Shown: positions 15,741-24,072 of the stretch, one piece after another
Numbering within the stretch: position 1 is the stretch's first letter
Layout of the letters: the number at the start of each line of letters is the position of its first letter
NCBI GenBank assembly: GCA_937949615.1
Contig: CALEDQ010000008.1
Location: forward strand, 62,001-126,000
Length of the DNA: 64,000 nucleotides
Direction of reading: 5' to 3'
Origin: an uncultured bacterium
GTDB taxonomy: Bacteria; Muiribacteriota; Ozemobacteria; Ozemobacterales; Ozemobacteraceae
Notes under the pieces: model-generated
The model's database searches: none
What the model saw: only the letters and a program-made list of their open reading frames with translations
What the model was told of the DNA's origin: nothing
Position numbers and translations under genes: made by a program

Positions 15741-16799
15741 TCAGCGGCCGGTCATGACCTCACGTTCATGATCGTAAAATACGTCGTCATCAGATGAGCC
15801 CTTGCCAGTCATCGGGTAAAGCGAGCGAATGGTGCCACCCATGGTGTAGAGCTGCCAGTTGAATTCCTGACCGTTAACGCTGGCGTTGAAGGTCAGAGCG
15901 CCGGGAACGCTGCCCATGCTGCGGGCGGTTTCGATGGCGATGTGGCCAAGGGCAAGCAGAGCCTGCGCAGAATGACCGTTAGAGAAGCCTCCCTTGGGCT
16001 TTTTGGCTTCAGCAATGGGGCCGTCTCCGTCCGGATCCCAGACGAAGCTGCCGGTGTAGATCTTCTGGTTGCCAGTACCGGCCATAACCGAGAGAACGTC
16101 GGCACGATTGCGGCGTTCTGCGTCATAAAATCTGTACCACCAGTGAAAACCACTTACTTTCGAGCCTTTGACTTCGCCGGCGATTACATGTTCAAAACCA
16201 AGACCAGCACCGAACCAGTTCTTCTTGAGGTCTTCCATGGTAGTATTGGTAACTTTGAGGGCATGCATAATGACCGGGTCATTTTTGAGGGTAGCAAGAA
16301 AAGCGTCGATATCTTTATCGAGGCGGCTGGCATCGTTGGTACCAGCTTTGGGATTGAACTTTTCGCAGAGGGCCAGGGCATTTTTGTAAGAAGCCGGGAT
16401 TTCGCCGGCATAATCTTTGAAAAGCTGGCCTTTATTTGATTTTTCGTTCTTTTCAACCTTGATCGCATCGCGATCGAGGCCGGTAATCGGAGCGCTGAGT
16501 TCGAGAATCTGTTTGCGGATCTCAGTTACGTTGCGCGATGAACCGTAAGCAGAAAAAAGAATCGGGCTGCCATTGTTGGCAATAGCTTCGGCTCTGCTGA
16601 CCGCTGCTTTGAAGTCGTGATCAGACTCGATCAGGCCGGCAGCAATGCTGTTTTCGAGGGTCTGTTTGAGGCCGGCATCTTCGATGGCGGCAAGCTGATC
16701 ATGGAAAGCACCCAGACGCTCACTGGCGGCATTCTGTGCATGAAGTGGGGTTAACAGACCCGCAACAAGGAAAATAACGGAAAGTAGTCTCTTACGCAT
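15741..16799 (-). CDS. Secreted EndoU/XendoU-type endoribonuclease
   Basis: 352 residues with a signal peptide (MRKRLLSVIFLVAGLLTPLHA). The C-terminal half matches the XendoU catalytic core: GLGFEHVIAGEV with H204, KVSGFHWWYRFYDAE with H219, then KKPKGGFSNGH with a Lys (K267 most likely) placed as in the His-His-Lys triad, and YTMGGTIRSLYPM closing the fold. Residues 25-180 are mostly helical, like the leading domain of eukaryotic XendoU. EndoU enzymes cut RNA 3' of uridines; bacterial ones are usually toxin tips, but this is a stand-alone exported protein with no immunity gene nearby. It has its own promoter and a leader with GATACTT repeats. The fold is confident; target and role are unknown. 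Confidence 0.78.
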   Translation of the reverse strand: MRKRLLSVIFLVAGLLTPLHAQNAASERLGAFHDQLAAIEDAGLKQTLENSIAAGLIESDHDFKAAVSRAEAIANNGSPILFSAYGSSRNVTEIRKQILELSAPITGLDRDAIKVEKNEKSNKGQLFKDYAGEIPASYKNALALCEKFNPKAGTNDASRLDKDIDAFLATLKNDPVIMHALKVTNTTMEDLKKNWFGAGLGFEHVIAGEVKGSKVSGFHWWYRFYDAERRNRADVLSVMAGTGNQKIYTGSFVWDPDGDGPIAEAKKPKGGFSNGHSAQALLALGHIAIETARSMGSVPGALTFNASVNGQEFNWQLYTMGGTIRSLYPMTGKGSSDDDVFYDHEREVMTGR

Positions 16800-16814
16800 T
16801 TCTGCTCCTTACTA

Positions 16815-16923
16815 GATACCCAATACTTTTACGAGACAGAATACAAACTTGATACAGATACTTACAAAAACGAACCAGATACTTAAAGTGGCAACCATCG
16901 TCGCCTTACTCAATACGATACTT
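16815..16923. repeat. GATACTT repeats in the leader of the EndoU gene
   Basis: GATACTT occurs exactly at 16857-16863, 16878-16884 and 16917-16923 (spacings 21 and 39), with partial copies GATAC at 16815 and 16851 and AATACTT at 16822. The copy at 16917 falls at the expected transcription start, and the others lie in the leader of about 120 bases. Candidate repressor sites or an RNA element. Confidence 0.4.
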
Positions 16924-16928
16924 TTTAC

Positions 16929-16957
16929 AGTTTAACCCATAAATATAGAACTGACAA
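16929..16957 (-). promoter_or_regulatory. Sigma-70-type promoter of the EndoU gene
   Basis: On the minus strand TTGTCA (16957-16952), a 17-base spacer and TAAACT (16934-16929). The transcription start would be near 16922. Confidence 0.6.
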
Positions 16958-17000
16958 TAGCAATTACAAATCTTTTTTTTATTTTTTCGTACACCGTTTT

Positions 17001-18179
17001 TCACGGACCGGTCAGGGCACCGCTGCTCACCGGTTCGGCGGCACCGGCAGCCATTCCGGAGCCAAGAAACATCGCACGCCAGGTATTTATTTCGGCCCGG
17101 TCCAGATCAGACATGAAGCCAGAGCGCAACGAGACAGGTTTAAGAACCCGCTCAAAAAAGCCCTGCAAACCATCCGCCATAATGTACACATTTTTGAAGC
17201 CGGCAGCATTGAGCACGACCCATGCCTGCCCGGGGTGCGTCGGACCATTAGAATAAAGCACAATGCGGTCAAAGCGACGATATCGTTCGAGGCCGGCGAC
17301 GAGAGATGACAATGGCTGGTGCACGGCACCGGGTATGTGCCATTCATCAAATTCCTCACGGGTTCTTACGTCGACCAGAGCGATTTTTTTCTGCCCCGCC
17401 AGCTTTTCGCGAGCGAAAGTTTCGGGTTCCAGGTGATCCTGACCGGTCTCGACCTTAAGCATAATTTCTTGTGAAGAAGCTGTGGCAAAACGCACTGAAT
17501 CGATGGGAAATTTATCAAGAAGCAGGTTTCCGCAGGCTGCCAATAGAATTATTACCGAGAAAACCCACAGCCCGTTGCTTCGGCTGGCCACCAGCGTAAA
17601 TTTGAACTTTTCTTCAATCAATTCAGAGAACCAGAAGGCAATAACGGCAAAAACTGTCAGAGCCAGACCGAACTGCGCGAAAGTCATGCCGGCCAGTTCA
17701 TAAACGAAGCTTCTGCCCATGTCTTCCATTACATACAGTGGCTCAAGAACTTCGAAAAAATCATTAAACAGAAAACTGCCAACCATGGCACCGACAAGAA
17801 AAATCAGGGCATCGAAACGGCCGCTGACCAGACCAACTGCTGCTGTTCCGGGGCACCAGCCGCCGATAACAAAACCGATGCCAAAAATCACACCGCCGAC
17901 AACCTGAGCATAAAGAAAGGTCTCTGGAACATAAATCGATTCGGCATTGACAATGCCGGTCGCCAGAACGAAACCGACGCCGAGCATCGCAGTTATAACT
18001 GCGCTGAACATAACTTTGAGCACCGTCATGTCAGCGAAATAAAATATTCCGGCAAGTTTTTTTGAACTGCCAAAACCAGCCTGTTCAAGGCACCAGCCGA
18101 AGCCGACACCGATTAAGAGAGCGCAGACAAACGCCATGGGCGAATTAAGTGACATGCTGCCATAAAAGGTTTCAATCAT
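17001..18179 (-). CDS. YeeE/YedE-type sulfur transporter with C-terminal Cys-less rhodanese domain
   Basis: 392 residues. The membrane part (about residues 14-220) carries family cysteine motifs: GWCLEQAGFGSSKKLAG with C30 and GGWCPGTAAVGL with C109, as in the YeeE/TsuA thiosulfate channel family. The tail (about 255-345) is a rhodanese fold: KIALVDVRTREEFDEWHIPGAVHQPL, and VLYSNGPTHPGQAW where the catalytic Cys is S310. The rhodanese domain is therefore probably a binding module. It overlaps the preceding half-transporter by 8 bases and is the last gene of the sulfur operon. Confidence 0.88.
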   Translation of the reverse strand: MIETFYGSMSLNSPMAFVCALLIGVGFGWCLEQAGFGSSKKLAGIFYFADMTVLKVMFSAVITAMLGVGFVLATGIVNAESIYVPETFLYAQVVGGVIFGIGFVIGGWCPGTAAVGLVSGRFDALIFLVGAMVGSFLFNDFFEVLEPLYVMEDMGRSFVYELAGMTFAQFGLALTVFAVIAFWFSELIEEKFKFTLVASRSNGLWVFSVIILLAACGNLLLDKFPIDSVRFATASSQEIMLKVETGQDHLEPETFAREKLAGQKKIALVDVRTREEFDEWHIPGAVHQPLSSLVAGLERYRRFDRIVLYSNGPTHPGQAWVVLNAAGFKNVYIMADGLQGFFERVLKPVSLRSGFMSDLDRAEINTWRAMFLGSGMAAGAAEPVSSGALTGP

Positions 18180-18681
18180 GCCATTGCCTCCTGAAAAAAT
18201 AAGCCATCAGGTAGCCGCCAGCAAAGGTTGCGAGCAGAAAAGCGACGCCACCGGTTGAAAGCAGAGCAGTGCCGGTAAGAGCCTGGCCAGAAGTACAGCC
18301 ACGTGCCAGACGAGAAGCAAAGCCGGTCAAAATCCCGCCGAGCAATGCCAGAATCAGTCTTTTGCCTGCCGGGAAGGCTGCACCACGCTCAACCATGACT
18401 TTTACACGCTGGTTGAGCACTGCCGAAACAAAACCGCCAAGCAGAACCCCCACCATCATATAAACCAGATAATAGTTCATTGGCTGCGCACCCCAGGCGC
18501 CAAAATACTTCGAACCAAGCACATGATCCGGAATGACACAGAGGCCACACCAGGCAGCAGCTCGGGCAATGGCGTTCGATGCTCCGAGGCCGGCCCCAAG
18601 AACGATGAAGGACACGAGCAGAGTCAGGCCGAGCAGAAACCCGGCAAGATAAGGATTCATATAAGGTTTTTCGCCGTTCAT
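18172..18681 (-). CDS. YeeE/YedE-type sulfur transporter, second half
   Basis: 169 residues with about four to five membrane helices. The conserved RGCTSGQALTG motif with its Cys lies near residue 131, and an AWCGLCVIPDHVLGSKYFGAWG segment lies earlier. Split YeeE/YedE pairs such as this and its neighbour are common and probably form one channel. The start at ATG 18681 shares its base with the TGA of the upstream dioxygenase gene (TGATG), so the two are translationally coupled. An alternative start is the ATG seven codons further in (MNPYLAGF). Confidence 0.88.
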   Translation of the reverse strand: MNGEKPYMNPYLAGFLLGLTLLVSFIVLGAGLGASNAIARAAAWCGLCVIPDHVLGSKYFGAWGAQPMNYYLVYMMVGVLLGGFVSAVLNQRVKVMVERGAAFPAGKRLILALLGGILTGFASRLARGCTSGQALTGTALLSTGGVAFLLATFAGGYLMAYFFRRQWHD

Positions 18682-20750
18682 CAGCAACCAGCCCCCTTTC
18701 TAACGGGTTTTGCCGGCGGGGTCACCGGGACTGGCAATTTTGCAGGCGAAGCCGGCTGCGGCTCAATTGTCTGACCTGGTAAAAGCCGGTTCTGAACCGG
18801 AAGCACCGGTGCACTGCCAGTCGGTGCCAGCATGCGTTCGCGCATGAACTTCATTTCGCTAGTGCGCCAGTAACCTTCGATACCACCGAGAAGAGCCTTG
18901 ATCGGCCGGCGCGTTTTGCGCGAAAGAATACCGGCAGCGACCATGGCCAGACTGCCGTCGCGGTCAACGATAACCAGAGGAACATCGCCAGCCTGCCAGG
19001 TGAGATTTTCAAGCAGATCGGCGATGTCGACCTGCTTCGCCCCAATCGGGTTATAATCTTCGACCTGTTCAAAAGGTCTGATGTCAACAATTTCAAAGGT
19101 ACCGGGCAGATCTTTTATCATCTTCTGCAATTGATCAGCCGAAATACGGTCTGGCAGATTGAGGTTCCGAAACGCCGAAGAACCGGCGGGCACAGCTGCA
19201 GACTTTGTTTCTGCAGCGGCATCGATTCTGACAACGGGCAGGCCGGCTTCGAGCCAGGCTTCAGAGCCGCCCTGCATGCTGGTAGCATTCTTGAAACCAG
19301 CCCGTTCAAGCAACCCGATCGCAAGATTTGATCTGAAAGCAGAGTTACAGACAGCCACAACCGGCTGCTCCCTGGAAAGTTTTATCGGGGCCTGTTTTTC
19401 GAGAATATCGAGCGGAATATTGAGAACCTCACCAATTTTCATGCCAAGGTACTCTTTCGGACGTCGAACATCTACCACAACCGGAGCCTCACCCCGGAGC
19501 ATCTGTTCATGCAGTTCGACCGCCTGAACCAGTCGGGTTGTGATTGTCTGACCACCGGCAGCGACGTATCCGTCAAACAAAACGTATTCAGCATTATAAC
19601 CAACCCGTTTAAGTCTCCTGGCAGCTTCTATCAGCTCAGGCATACTGCCGACCAGCACCAGTCTGCTTTTAAAAGGCACGATTATGCCGGTCCAGGTTTC
19701 CAGGCGACCGCGCAGGGCGATATTGACCGAATGCGGCATATGAGCGGCAGCATAAGCAGAGGCATCACGCACGTCAACGAAATAAACGCCATTGTCGGCA
19801 ATGAGTTCGGCAGGTTTTTCAACTTTTGCTCCGAGCGGTTTTTCCCAGTCGATCTTTTCCGGGCCAGTGCGGTTGATGCGGGCATTTTCAGCAAAATACT
19901 GCGGGGCGGGTTCAAGGTCGCTGATAAAATTGGCGATGAAGGCACTGCGGTTGCCGGCATACTTCAGATAATGGTTGCTGACTTTTTCTTCGCCAATCGT
20001 CGAAGATGGAGCCTCGCTGAGATTGGCCCCGCACAGAGAACCGGCGCCGTGTGCCGGCAGAACCACGACATTGTCACGAAGGCCGGTCAGCTTTTTGTTC
20101 CAGGTGTCGAACATCATACCGGCAAGTTCGGCAGCTGAATAGCTGCCGCCCATCAGATCAGGGCGGCCAAGACTGCCAACGAACAGAGTATCACCTGAAA
20201 GAAGGAATTCCTGTTTGTCTGGTGTCGCTGCCGGGCTGACAACACCACACAGGCTGTCGGGCGTGTGCCCGGGAGTTTCAATTATCTTTAAAAGAGCTTT
20301 GCCCACTTCGATGGTGCTGTCTTCCTTAACCTCCATGTGGGGGTATTCTGCACCGCTCTTGTGGCTGACAAAAACAGGCTTGCCGGTGGCAGCCGCCATT
20401 TCGGTGTGACCGGCGACAAAATCGGCATGCGAATGGGTGAGGAAAGTGCCGACCCATTCAAGCTTCTGATCGACAGCGTAAGCCAGATAGGTGTCGATAT
20501 CGCGGCCTGGATCGATGGCAAGCACCTTGCCATCGCTGATGAGCAGATACGAGTAATGCGACAGAACGCCCAGATTGAACTGCACGACCCGCAGGCCGGT
20601 TCCCTCGTAAGAAGCGACGATCTGGTATCTGGCCGCCTCATCAGAGTGTGAAGCCGATTCAGAATCGGCGATGGTCGCTGCCATGGCCGCTGACCATGTA
20701 AGCAGAAAAACAGCTGCAAATATAACCAGCAGACAATGTTTCTTCACCAT
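18681..20750 (-). CDS. Exported persulfide dioxygenase-like MBL protein with three rhodanese domains
   Basis: 689 residues with a signal peptide (KKHCLLVIFAAVFLLTWSAAMA). Residues 45-280 are an ETHE1/CstB-type metallo-beta-lactamase domain: THSHADFVAGH (H106, H108, D110), TPGHTPDS (H162), LLSGDTLFVGSLGRPDL (D187) and LPAHGAGS. The iron ligands H106, H162 and D187 are present. Three rhodanese folds follow: about 315-400 (no Cys), 412-505 (active VAVCNSAFRS, C468), and 540-630 (Asp where the Cys would be, IVDRDG). It would oxidise persulfides to sulfite and transfer sulfane sulfur. A ribosome site GGGAGG precedes the ATG. First gene of an operon with two YeeE-type transporters. Confidence 0.88.
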   Translation of the reverse strand: MVKKHCLLVIFAAVFLLTWSAAMAATIADSESASHSDEAARYQIVASYEGTGLRVVQFNLGVLSHYSYLLISDGKVLAIDPGRDIDTYLAYAVDQKLEWVGTFLTHSHADFVAGHTEMAAATGKPVFVSHKSGAEYPHMEVKEDSTIEVGKALLKIIETPGHTPDSLCGVVSPAATPDKQEFLLSGDTLFVGSLGRPDLMGGSYSAAELAGMMFDTWNKKLTGLRDNVVVLPAHGAGSLCGANLSEAPSSTIGEEKVSNHYLKYAGNRSAFIANFISDLEPAPQYFAENARINRTGPEKIDWEKPLGAKVEKPAELIADNGVYFVDVRDASAYAAAHMPHSVNIALRGRLETWTGIIVPFKSRLVLVGSMPELIEAARRLKRVGYNAEYVLFDGYVAAGGQTITTRLVQAVELHEQMLRGEAPVVVDVRRPKEYLGMKIGEVLNIPLDILEKQAPIKLSREQPVVAVCNSAFRSNLAIGLLERAGFKNATSMQGGSEAWLEAGLPVVRIDAAAETKSAAVPAGSSAFRNLNLPDRISADQLQKMIKDLPGTFEIVDIRPFEQVEDYNPIGAKQVDIADLLENLTWQAGDVPLVIVDRDGSLAMVAAGILSRKTRRPIKALLGGIEGYWRTSEMKFMRERMLAPTGSAPVLPVQNRLLPGQTIEPQPASPAKLPVPVTPPAKPVRKGAGC

Positions 20751-20778
20751 GTTCCCTCCCGTTGGTTTCGGTCAGGAA

Positions 20779-20807
20779 ATTATACACCAAAATGCCAGTC
20801 GGTTTTG
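20779..20807 (-). promoter_or_regulatory. Probable promoter of the sulfur operon
   Basis: A consensus -10 TATAAT lies on the minus strand at 20784-20779, about 28 bases before the start codon. The -35 (CAAAAC at 20807-20802) is poor, so an activator may be needed. Confidence 0.45.
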
Positions 20808-20816
20808 CAGCCAAAT

Positions 20817-20852
20817 AAAAAAGGCCCCGGAAGCTTTTCCGGAGCCTTTTTT
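20817..20852 (-). terminator. Intrinsic terminator of the LysM-barrel gene
   Basis: On the minus strand AAGGCTCCGGAA pairs with TTCCGGGGCCTT around a short loop and is followed by TTTTTT. The stem is nearly symmetric with A/T runs on both sides, so it could act in either direction. Confidence 0.85.
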
Positions 20853-20864
20853 CAGCTTATTCGA

Positions 20865-22979
20865 TCAATCCCAGCGGTGATTGAGACCGAAGGTTACACC
20901 AAAGTCGTGCGAATAGCCCCAGTCTTTCTGCAGTGCCATCGGGAAACCGATACTTCCCTGCCATGAATCGTTGAACAGCAGGAAACCAAGCACGAGATCG
21001 ACGTTGGTAGAATCCGGGCCAGCATCCATTTCGTATGAGGTGCTGTTGATTTCGCCGACAATCGAGAAATTGCGATTAACACGATAGTCAGTGCCGGCTC
21101 TGAGAATGAACTTGCTCATGCTGTCTTCTGAATCATTGGCCAGTGCCAGATTCAAGTGACTTGCCCATTTTTCGTTCATGCGGCCGGAATAGGCACCACC
21201 GACTTCTACCCAGGCGCCGCGGGTTGCTTCTGCCGGACCGACGCGAACACCAGTGGTGCTTTTGCCGCTCATGTCGACCAGAGGCTGATGGTAATTGCCG
21301 CCGGGGAATTTGCCTTCGGCGTGCAGGGTCACGGCGTGATCGCCTTCGAGGTTTTTCCAGACCTGGTAACCAATCTTAATCGAGGGGTCATGCAGGCCGG
21401 AGAGGCTGACTTCGTTGCCGCCGCCCGAGCGTTTGACATCCCATGACTGGAAAGGCACGGAAACACCGGCGAACATCTTCTTGCCGGCCCAGTTAAGGTG
21501 TATCGGGGTAAGCATTTCGGTACCTTCGATAACGTTCTTCTTGCCGTTCAGATACTGGTATTTTTCGTAGTTGAGATGCAGGCCGAAGTTCCAGGTGGAA
21601 ATGTATGGCAGATAGGCAGATTCAACGCCAAACAGGCCGTGATAGCCGTTGACATTGGTGAAATACGGGGTAAAATCGGTCGGTTTGAGCTCATCAGGAA
21701 TGCGATAGCGCTCTTCGCGATAAAGTTCACGGGTGCCGATTGCCACCGGCGTATTGGGAGCAGCCGACGGGCCTGGAACCGGGCCACCCATATAAGGTGA
21801 CGCGGGAGGTTCCATCGGGCCGGGCATACCAACCGGAGGCGGCGGAGGCGTCATACCACCACCGTAAACGGGCGGTGCTGCCGGGGGCGCATAACCATCC
21901 ATTGCAGCCGGAGCTGAGCTGTAAGGGGCGTAGGCACCCTGGGGCGGAGCGACAAGCGGCGGCGGGTCGAACGACGGGTTACTTACAGCCGGCGGTTCCT
22001 GGTTCAACCCCATCGGAGCGGCAGCTGACTGCCATGGCTGTGACGACAGCGGTCTGGCGTCGACAGAAGGAGCCGACATTTCGTATTCACTGGGTTCTGC
22101 ACCCGGGATTACGATAGTATCGCCCACAATCAGCTTATTGGGATTGATTTTCGGGTTGGCCCGGGCAATTTCGCGCCATTTCTGCGATGAGCCCAGCAGG
22201 CGTTTGGCAATCTTGCCGAGTGTGTCACCGCGCTGCACCTTGTAGCTGCCGCCGGTCTGTCCATAGTAGCTGGCATCGGCTTCAGCGGCATCGGCTGAGA
22301 CCGAGGGGGCCGGAATTTCGCCGACTTCTTCATCAGCCACTTCGAAATCAGCCGGAGTCGACTGCTGAACCGGCTGTCTGAAAGTATTGGCTGCAGCAGC
22401 CATGCGAACCGGCGGTGCATTATTAAGTGCAGCGGCAGCAACAGTGTTTGTCGTTCTGGCGACTGCAGGAGCTGCAGCCGCAACAGCAGCCGGAGCCGCC
22501 ATGTGGCTGTTGTTGGAGATGGTTACCAGTCTCTGACCGACAACAATACGGTTACCGTTATCGATGTTGTTGAGAACCATCAGGTCCTGCCAGCGATTCG
22601 GGTCACCGTAAACCTTCATGGCAATTTTCGGCAGAGTGTCGCCGGCCTGAACCACGTAGTATGGGTTCTGTGCGGCAGCGACCTGCGCCGGGGCAGCTGC
22701 TTTCGCAGTCGCAACACGTGGCGCGGCACTGTTCCTGGAAGCATTGACCGGAGGCTCGACCGGTGGCCGGTAACTTGCCTGACCCAATGGGGCCGCCGCA
22801 ACGCGTGGCGGGGCCGACATCAACTGCTGCTGGGCCGACTGCCCGGCTGGGCCAACTTCTTCCCAGTCGCCCATGGCTGACTGAGCTCTTGTCATTGCAG
22901 GTGCTGCGAAGGCCAGCCCCATCGATATGATGGCTGCAAGGACAGGATCTTTGGCCCTGAATGAATTAAACCTTTTCAT
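20865..22979 (-). CDS. Double-LysM protein with C-terminal outer-membrane-barrel-like domain
   Basis: 704 residues. An N-terminal signal sequence (about 1-33) is followed by LysM 1 at about 107-154 (YYVVQAGDTLPKIAMKVYG) and LysM 2 at about 245-292 (SYKVQRGDTLGKIAKRLLG), joined by Ala/Pro-rich linkers. A Pro/Gly-rich stretch spans about 300-430. The last 265 residues show alternating amphipathic strands rich in Gly, Tyr and Trp (WNFGLHLNYEKYQYL, KIGYQVWKNLEG, WVEVGGAYSGRM, SIVGEINSTSYEM) ending in FGLNHRWD, like an outer-membrane beta barrel. It probably ties the outer membrane to peptidoglycan. GGAGG precedes the start and a terminator follows. Confidence 0.75.
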   Translation of the reverse strand: MKRFNSFRAKDPVLAAIISMGLAFAAPAMTRAQSAMGDWEEVGPAGQSAQQQLMSAPPRVAAAPLGQASYRPPVEPPVNASRNSAAPRVATAKAAAPAQVAAAQNPYYVVQAGDTLPKIAMKVYGDPNRWQDLMVLNNIDNGNRIVVGQRLVTISNNSHMAAPAAVAAAAPAVARTTNTVAAAALNNAPPVRMAAAANTFRQPVQQSTPADFEVADEEVGEIPAPSVSADAAEADASYYGQTGGSYKVQRGDTLGKIAKRLLGSSQKWREIARANPKINPNKLIVGDTIVIPGAEPSEYEMSAPSVDARPLSSQPWQSAAAPMGLNQEPPAVSNPSFDPPPLVAPPQGAYAPYSSAPAAMDGYAPPAAPPVYGGGMTPPPPPVGMPGPMEPPASPYMGGPVPGPSAAPNTPVAIGTRELYREERYRIPDELKPTDFTPYFTNVNGYHGLFGVESAYLPYISTWNFGLHLNYEKYQYLNGKKNVIEGTEMLTPIHLNWAGKKMFAGVSVPFQSWDVKRSGGGNEVSLSGLHDPSIKIGYQVWKNLEGDHAVTLHAEGKFPGGNYHQPLVDMSGKSTTGVRVGPAEATRGAWVEVGGAYSGRMNEKWASHLNLALANDSEDSMSKFILRAGTDYRVNRNFSIVGEINSTSYEMDAGPDSTNVDLVLGFLLFNDSWQGSIGFPMALQKDWGYSHDFGVTFGLNHRWD

Positions 22980-23012
22980 CTCTGACCTCCAGGTCTATCC
23001 GATTTGGATGAA

Positions 23013-24068
23013 TCATAGTTTCCAGTATTTCTTGAATTGCGCCTTGAGTAATTTTGCATAGCCGTACCAATCTGCGTATGAGATAAGTTCGTCTTTGTTC
23101 ACCTTATCGACAGCAGATATGTTTTTATTGAGCAATAAACTAAAATGTTGTGAAGTCGCCCGCGCCATCAGGTTACCCGGCGTGCCGCCTTCGAGAACCG
23201 ATATCAGCCGGCCGCCGCAGATGCGCCGCGCCAGTTCCATGACCTGCCTGAAAATGTCGAGCAGGCCGTTTTCGGTCACGCGCAGATGCGATGCCGGGTC
23301 GTCATTGAGCACATTGGTGCCGAAACCGACGATAAAAAACTCGGGCATATACTGCCAGAGAATCTTGTCGACCACTTCGTTGATGCAGACGCGGTATTCG
23401 CGGTCGCCATAGCCAGAAGCGAACGGCACATTGAGGTTGTGGCCGAGTGCGCCTTTTGCCCCGAGTTCTTCGTAATGGCCGGTGCCGGTCACCCCCGGGT
23501 ATTCATGCAGGGAAATCGTCATCACGTCTTTGCGGGCGTAAAAGATTTCCTGGGTGCCGCTGCCGTGCTCGGCGTCAAGATCGATGATCACGACGCGCTT
23601 GAGGCCGTATTTTTTGGTCAGATAGTGAGCGCCGGCTGCCATCGGATTAACCAGACTGCCGAAGCCGGAACTGGCGATACCGGCGTGGTGGCCTGGCATC
23701 GCGGTCAGGCAGAAGGCATTCGCCGCGCGGCCTTCCATGACCATATCAACCGCATCGAGCACACCGCCGGCGCCGAAACGCGCGATTTCAAACGATTCCT
23801 TGATCAGCGGTGTCTTTTCGTCAAGCTGTTCAAGCCCGCTGTAGCTTCTTTTGTGCAGATCATTGAGAAATTCCGGGTCGTGAATTTCACGCAGACGCTT
23901 CATCGGGGCGATATCGGCTTCTCTGGTGATACCTTCCCAGAGATTGTCTTTCTGCAGCTGCGCAATGATTGACGTGAGACGGCCCCCTTCCTGATTTTCA
24001 GTCAGGGGGTCGTGCTCGAGAAGCTTGGCGTTATACATTAAAACGCCATTAACAGGGGCTTCTTCCAT
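23013..24068 (-). CDS. Histone-deacetylase-fold protein lacking zinc ligands (pseudo-deacetylase)
   Basis: 351 residues that align along the whole HDAC/AcuC/acetylpolyamine amidohydrolase fold: TAMPGHHAG (catalytic-type His pair H127-H128), GFGSLVNPMAAGAHYL, VVIIDLDAEHGSGTQEIFY, MTISLHEYPGVTGTGHYEELG, FFIVGFGTNVLNDDP and LISVLEGGTPGNL. The zinc site is broken. In D-x-D-x-H-H the first His is E167 (D165 remains). In the GFD motif the Asp is G250. The transition-state Tyr of GGY is T296. It is therefore unlikely to be a zinc amidohydrolase; it may bind an acyl ligand or use another mechanism. It is co-transcribed with a 50-residue peptide gene just upstream. The fold is secure; loss of activity is inference from residues. 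Confidence 0.85.
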   Translation of the reverse strand: MEEAPVNGVLMYNAKLLEHDPLTENQEGGRLTSIIAQLQKDNLWEGITREADIAPMKRLREIHDPEFLNDLHKRSYSGLEQLDEKTPLIKESFEIARFGAGGVLDAVDMVMEGRAANAFCLTAMPGHHAGIASSGFGSLVNPMAAGAHYLTKKYGLKRVVIIDLDAEHGSGTQEIFYARKDVMTISLHEYPGVTGTGHYEELGAKGALGHNLNVPFASGYGDREYRVCINEVVDKILWQYMPEFFIVGFGTNVLNDDPASHLRVTENGLLDIFRQVMELARRICGGRLISVLEGGTPGNLMARATSQHFSLLLNKNISAVDKVNKDELISYADWYGYAKLLKAQFKKYWKL

Positions 24069-24072
24069 TTTT

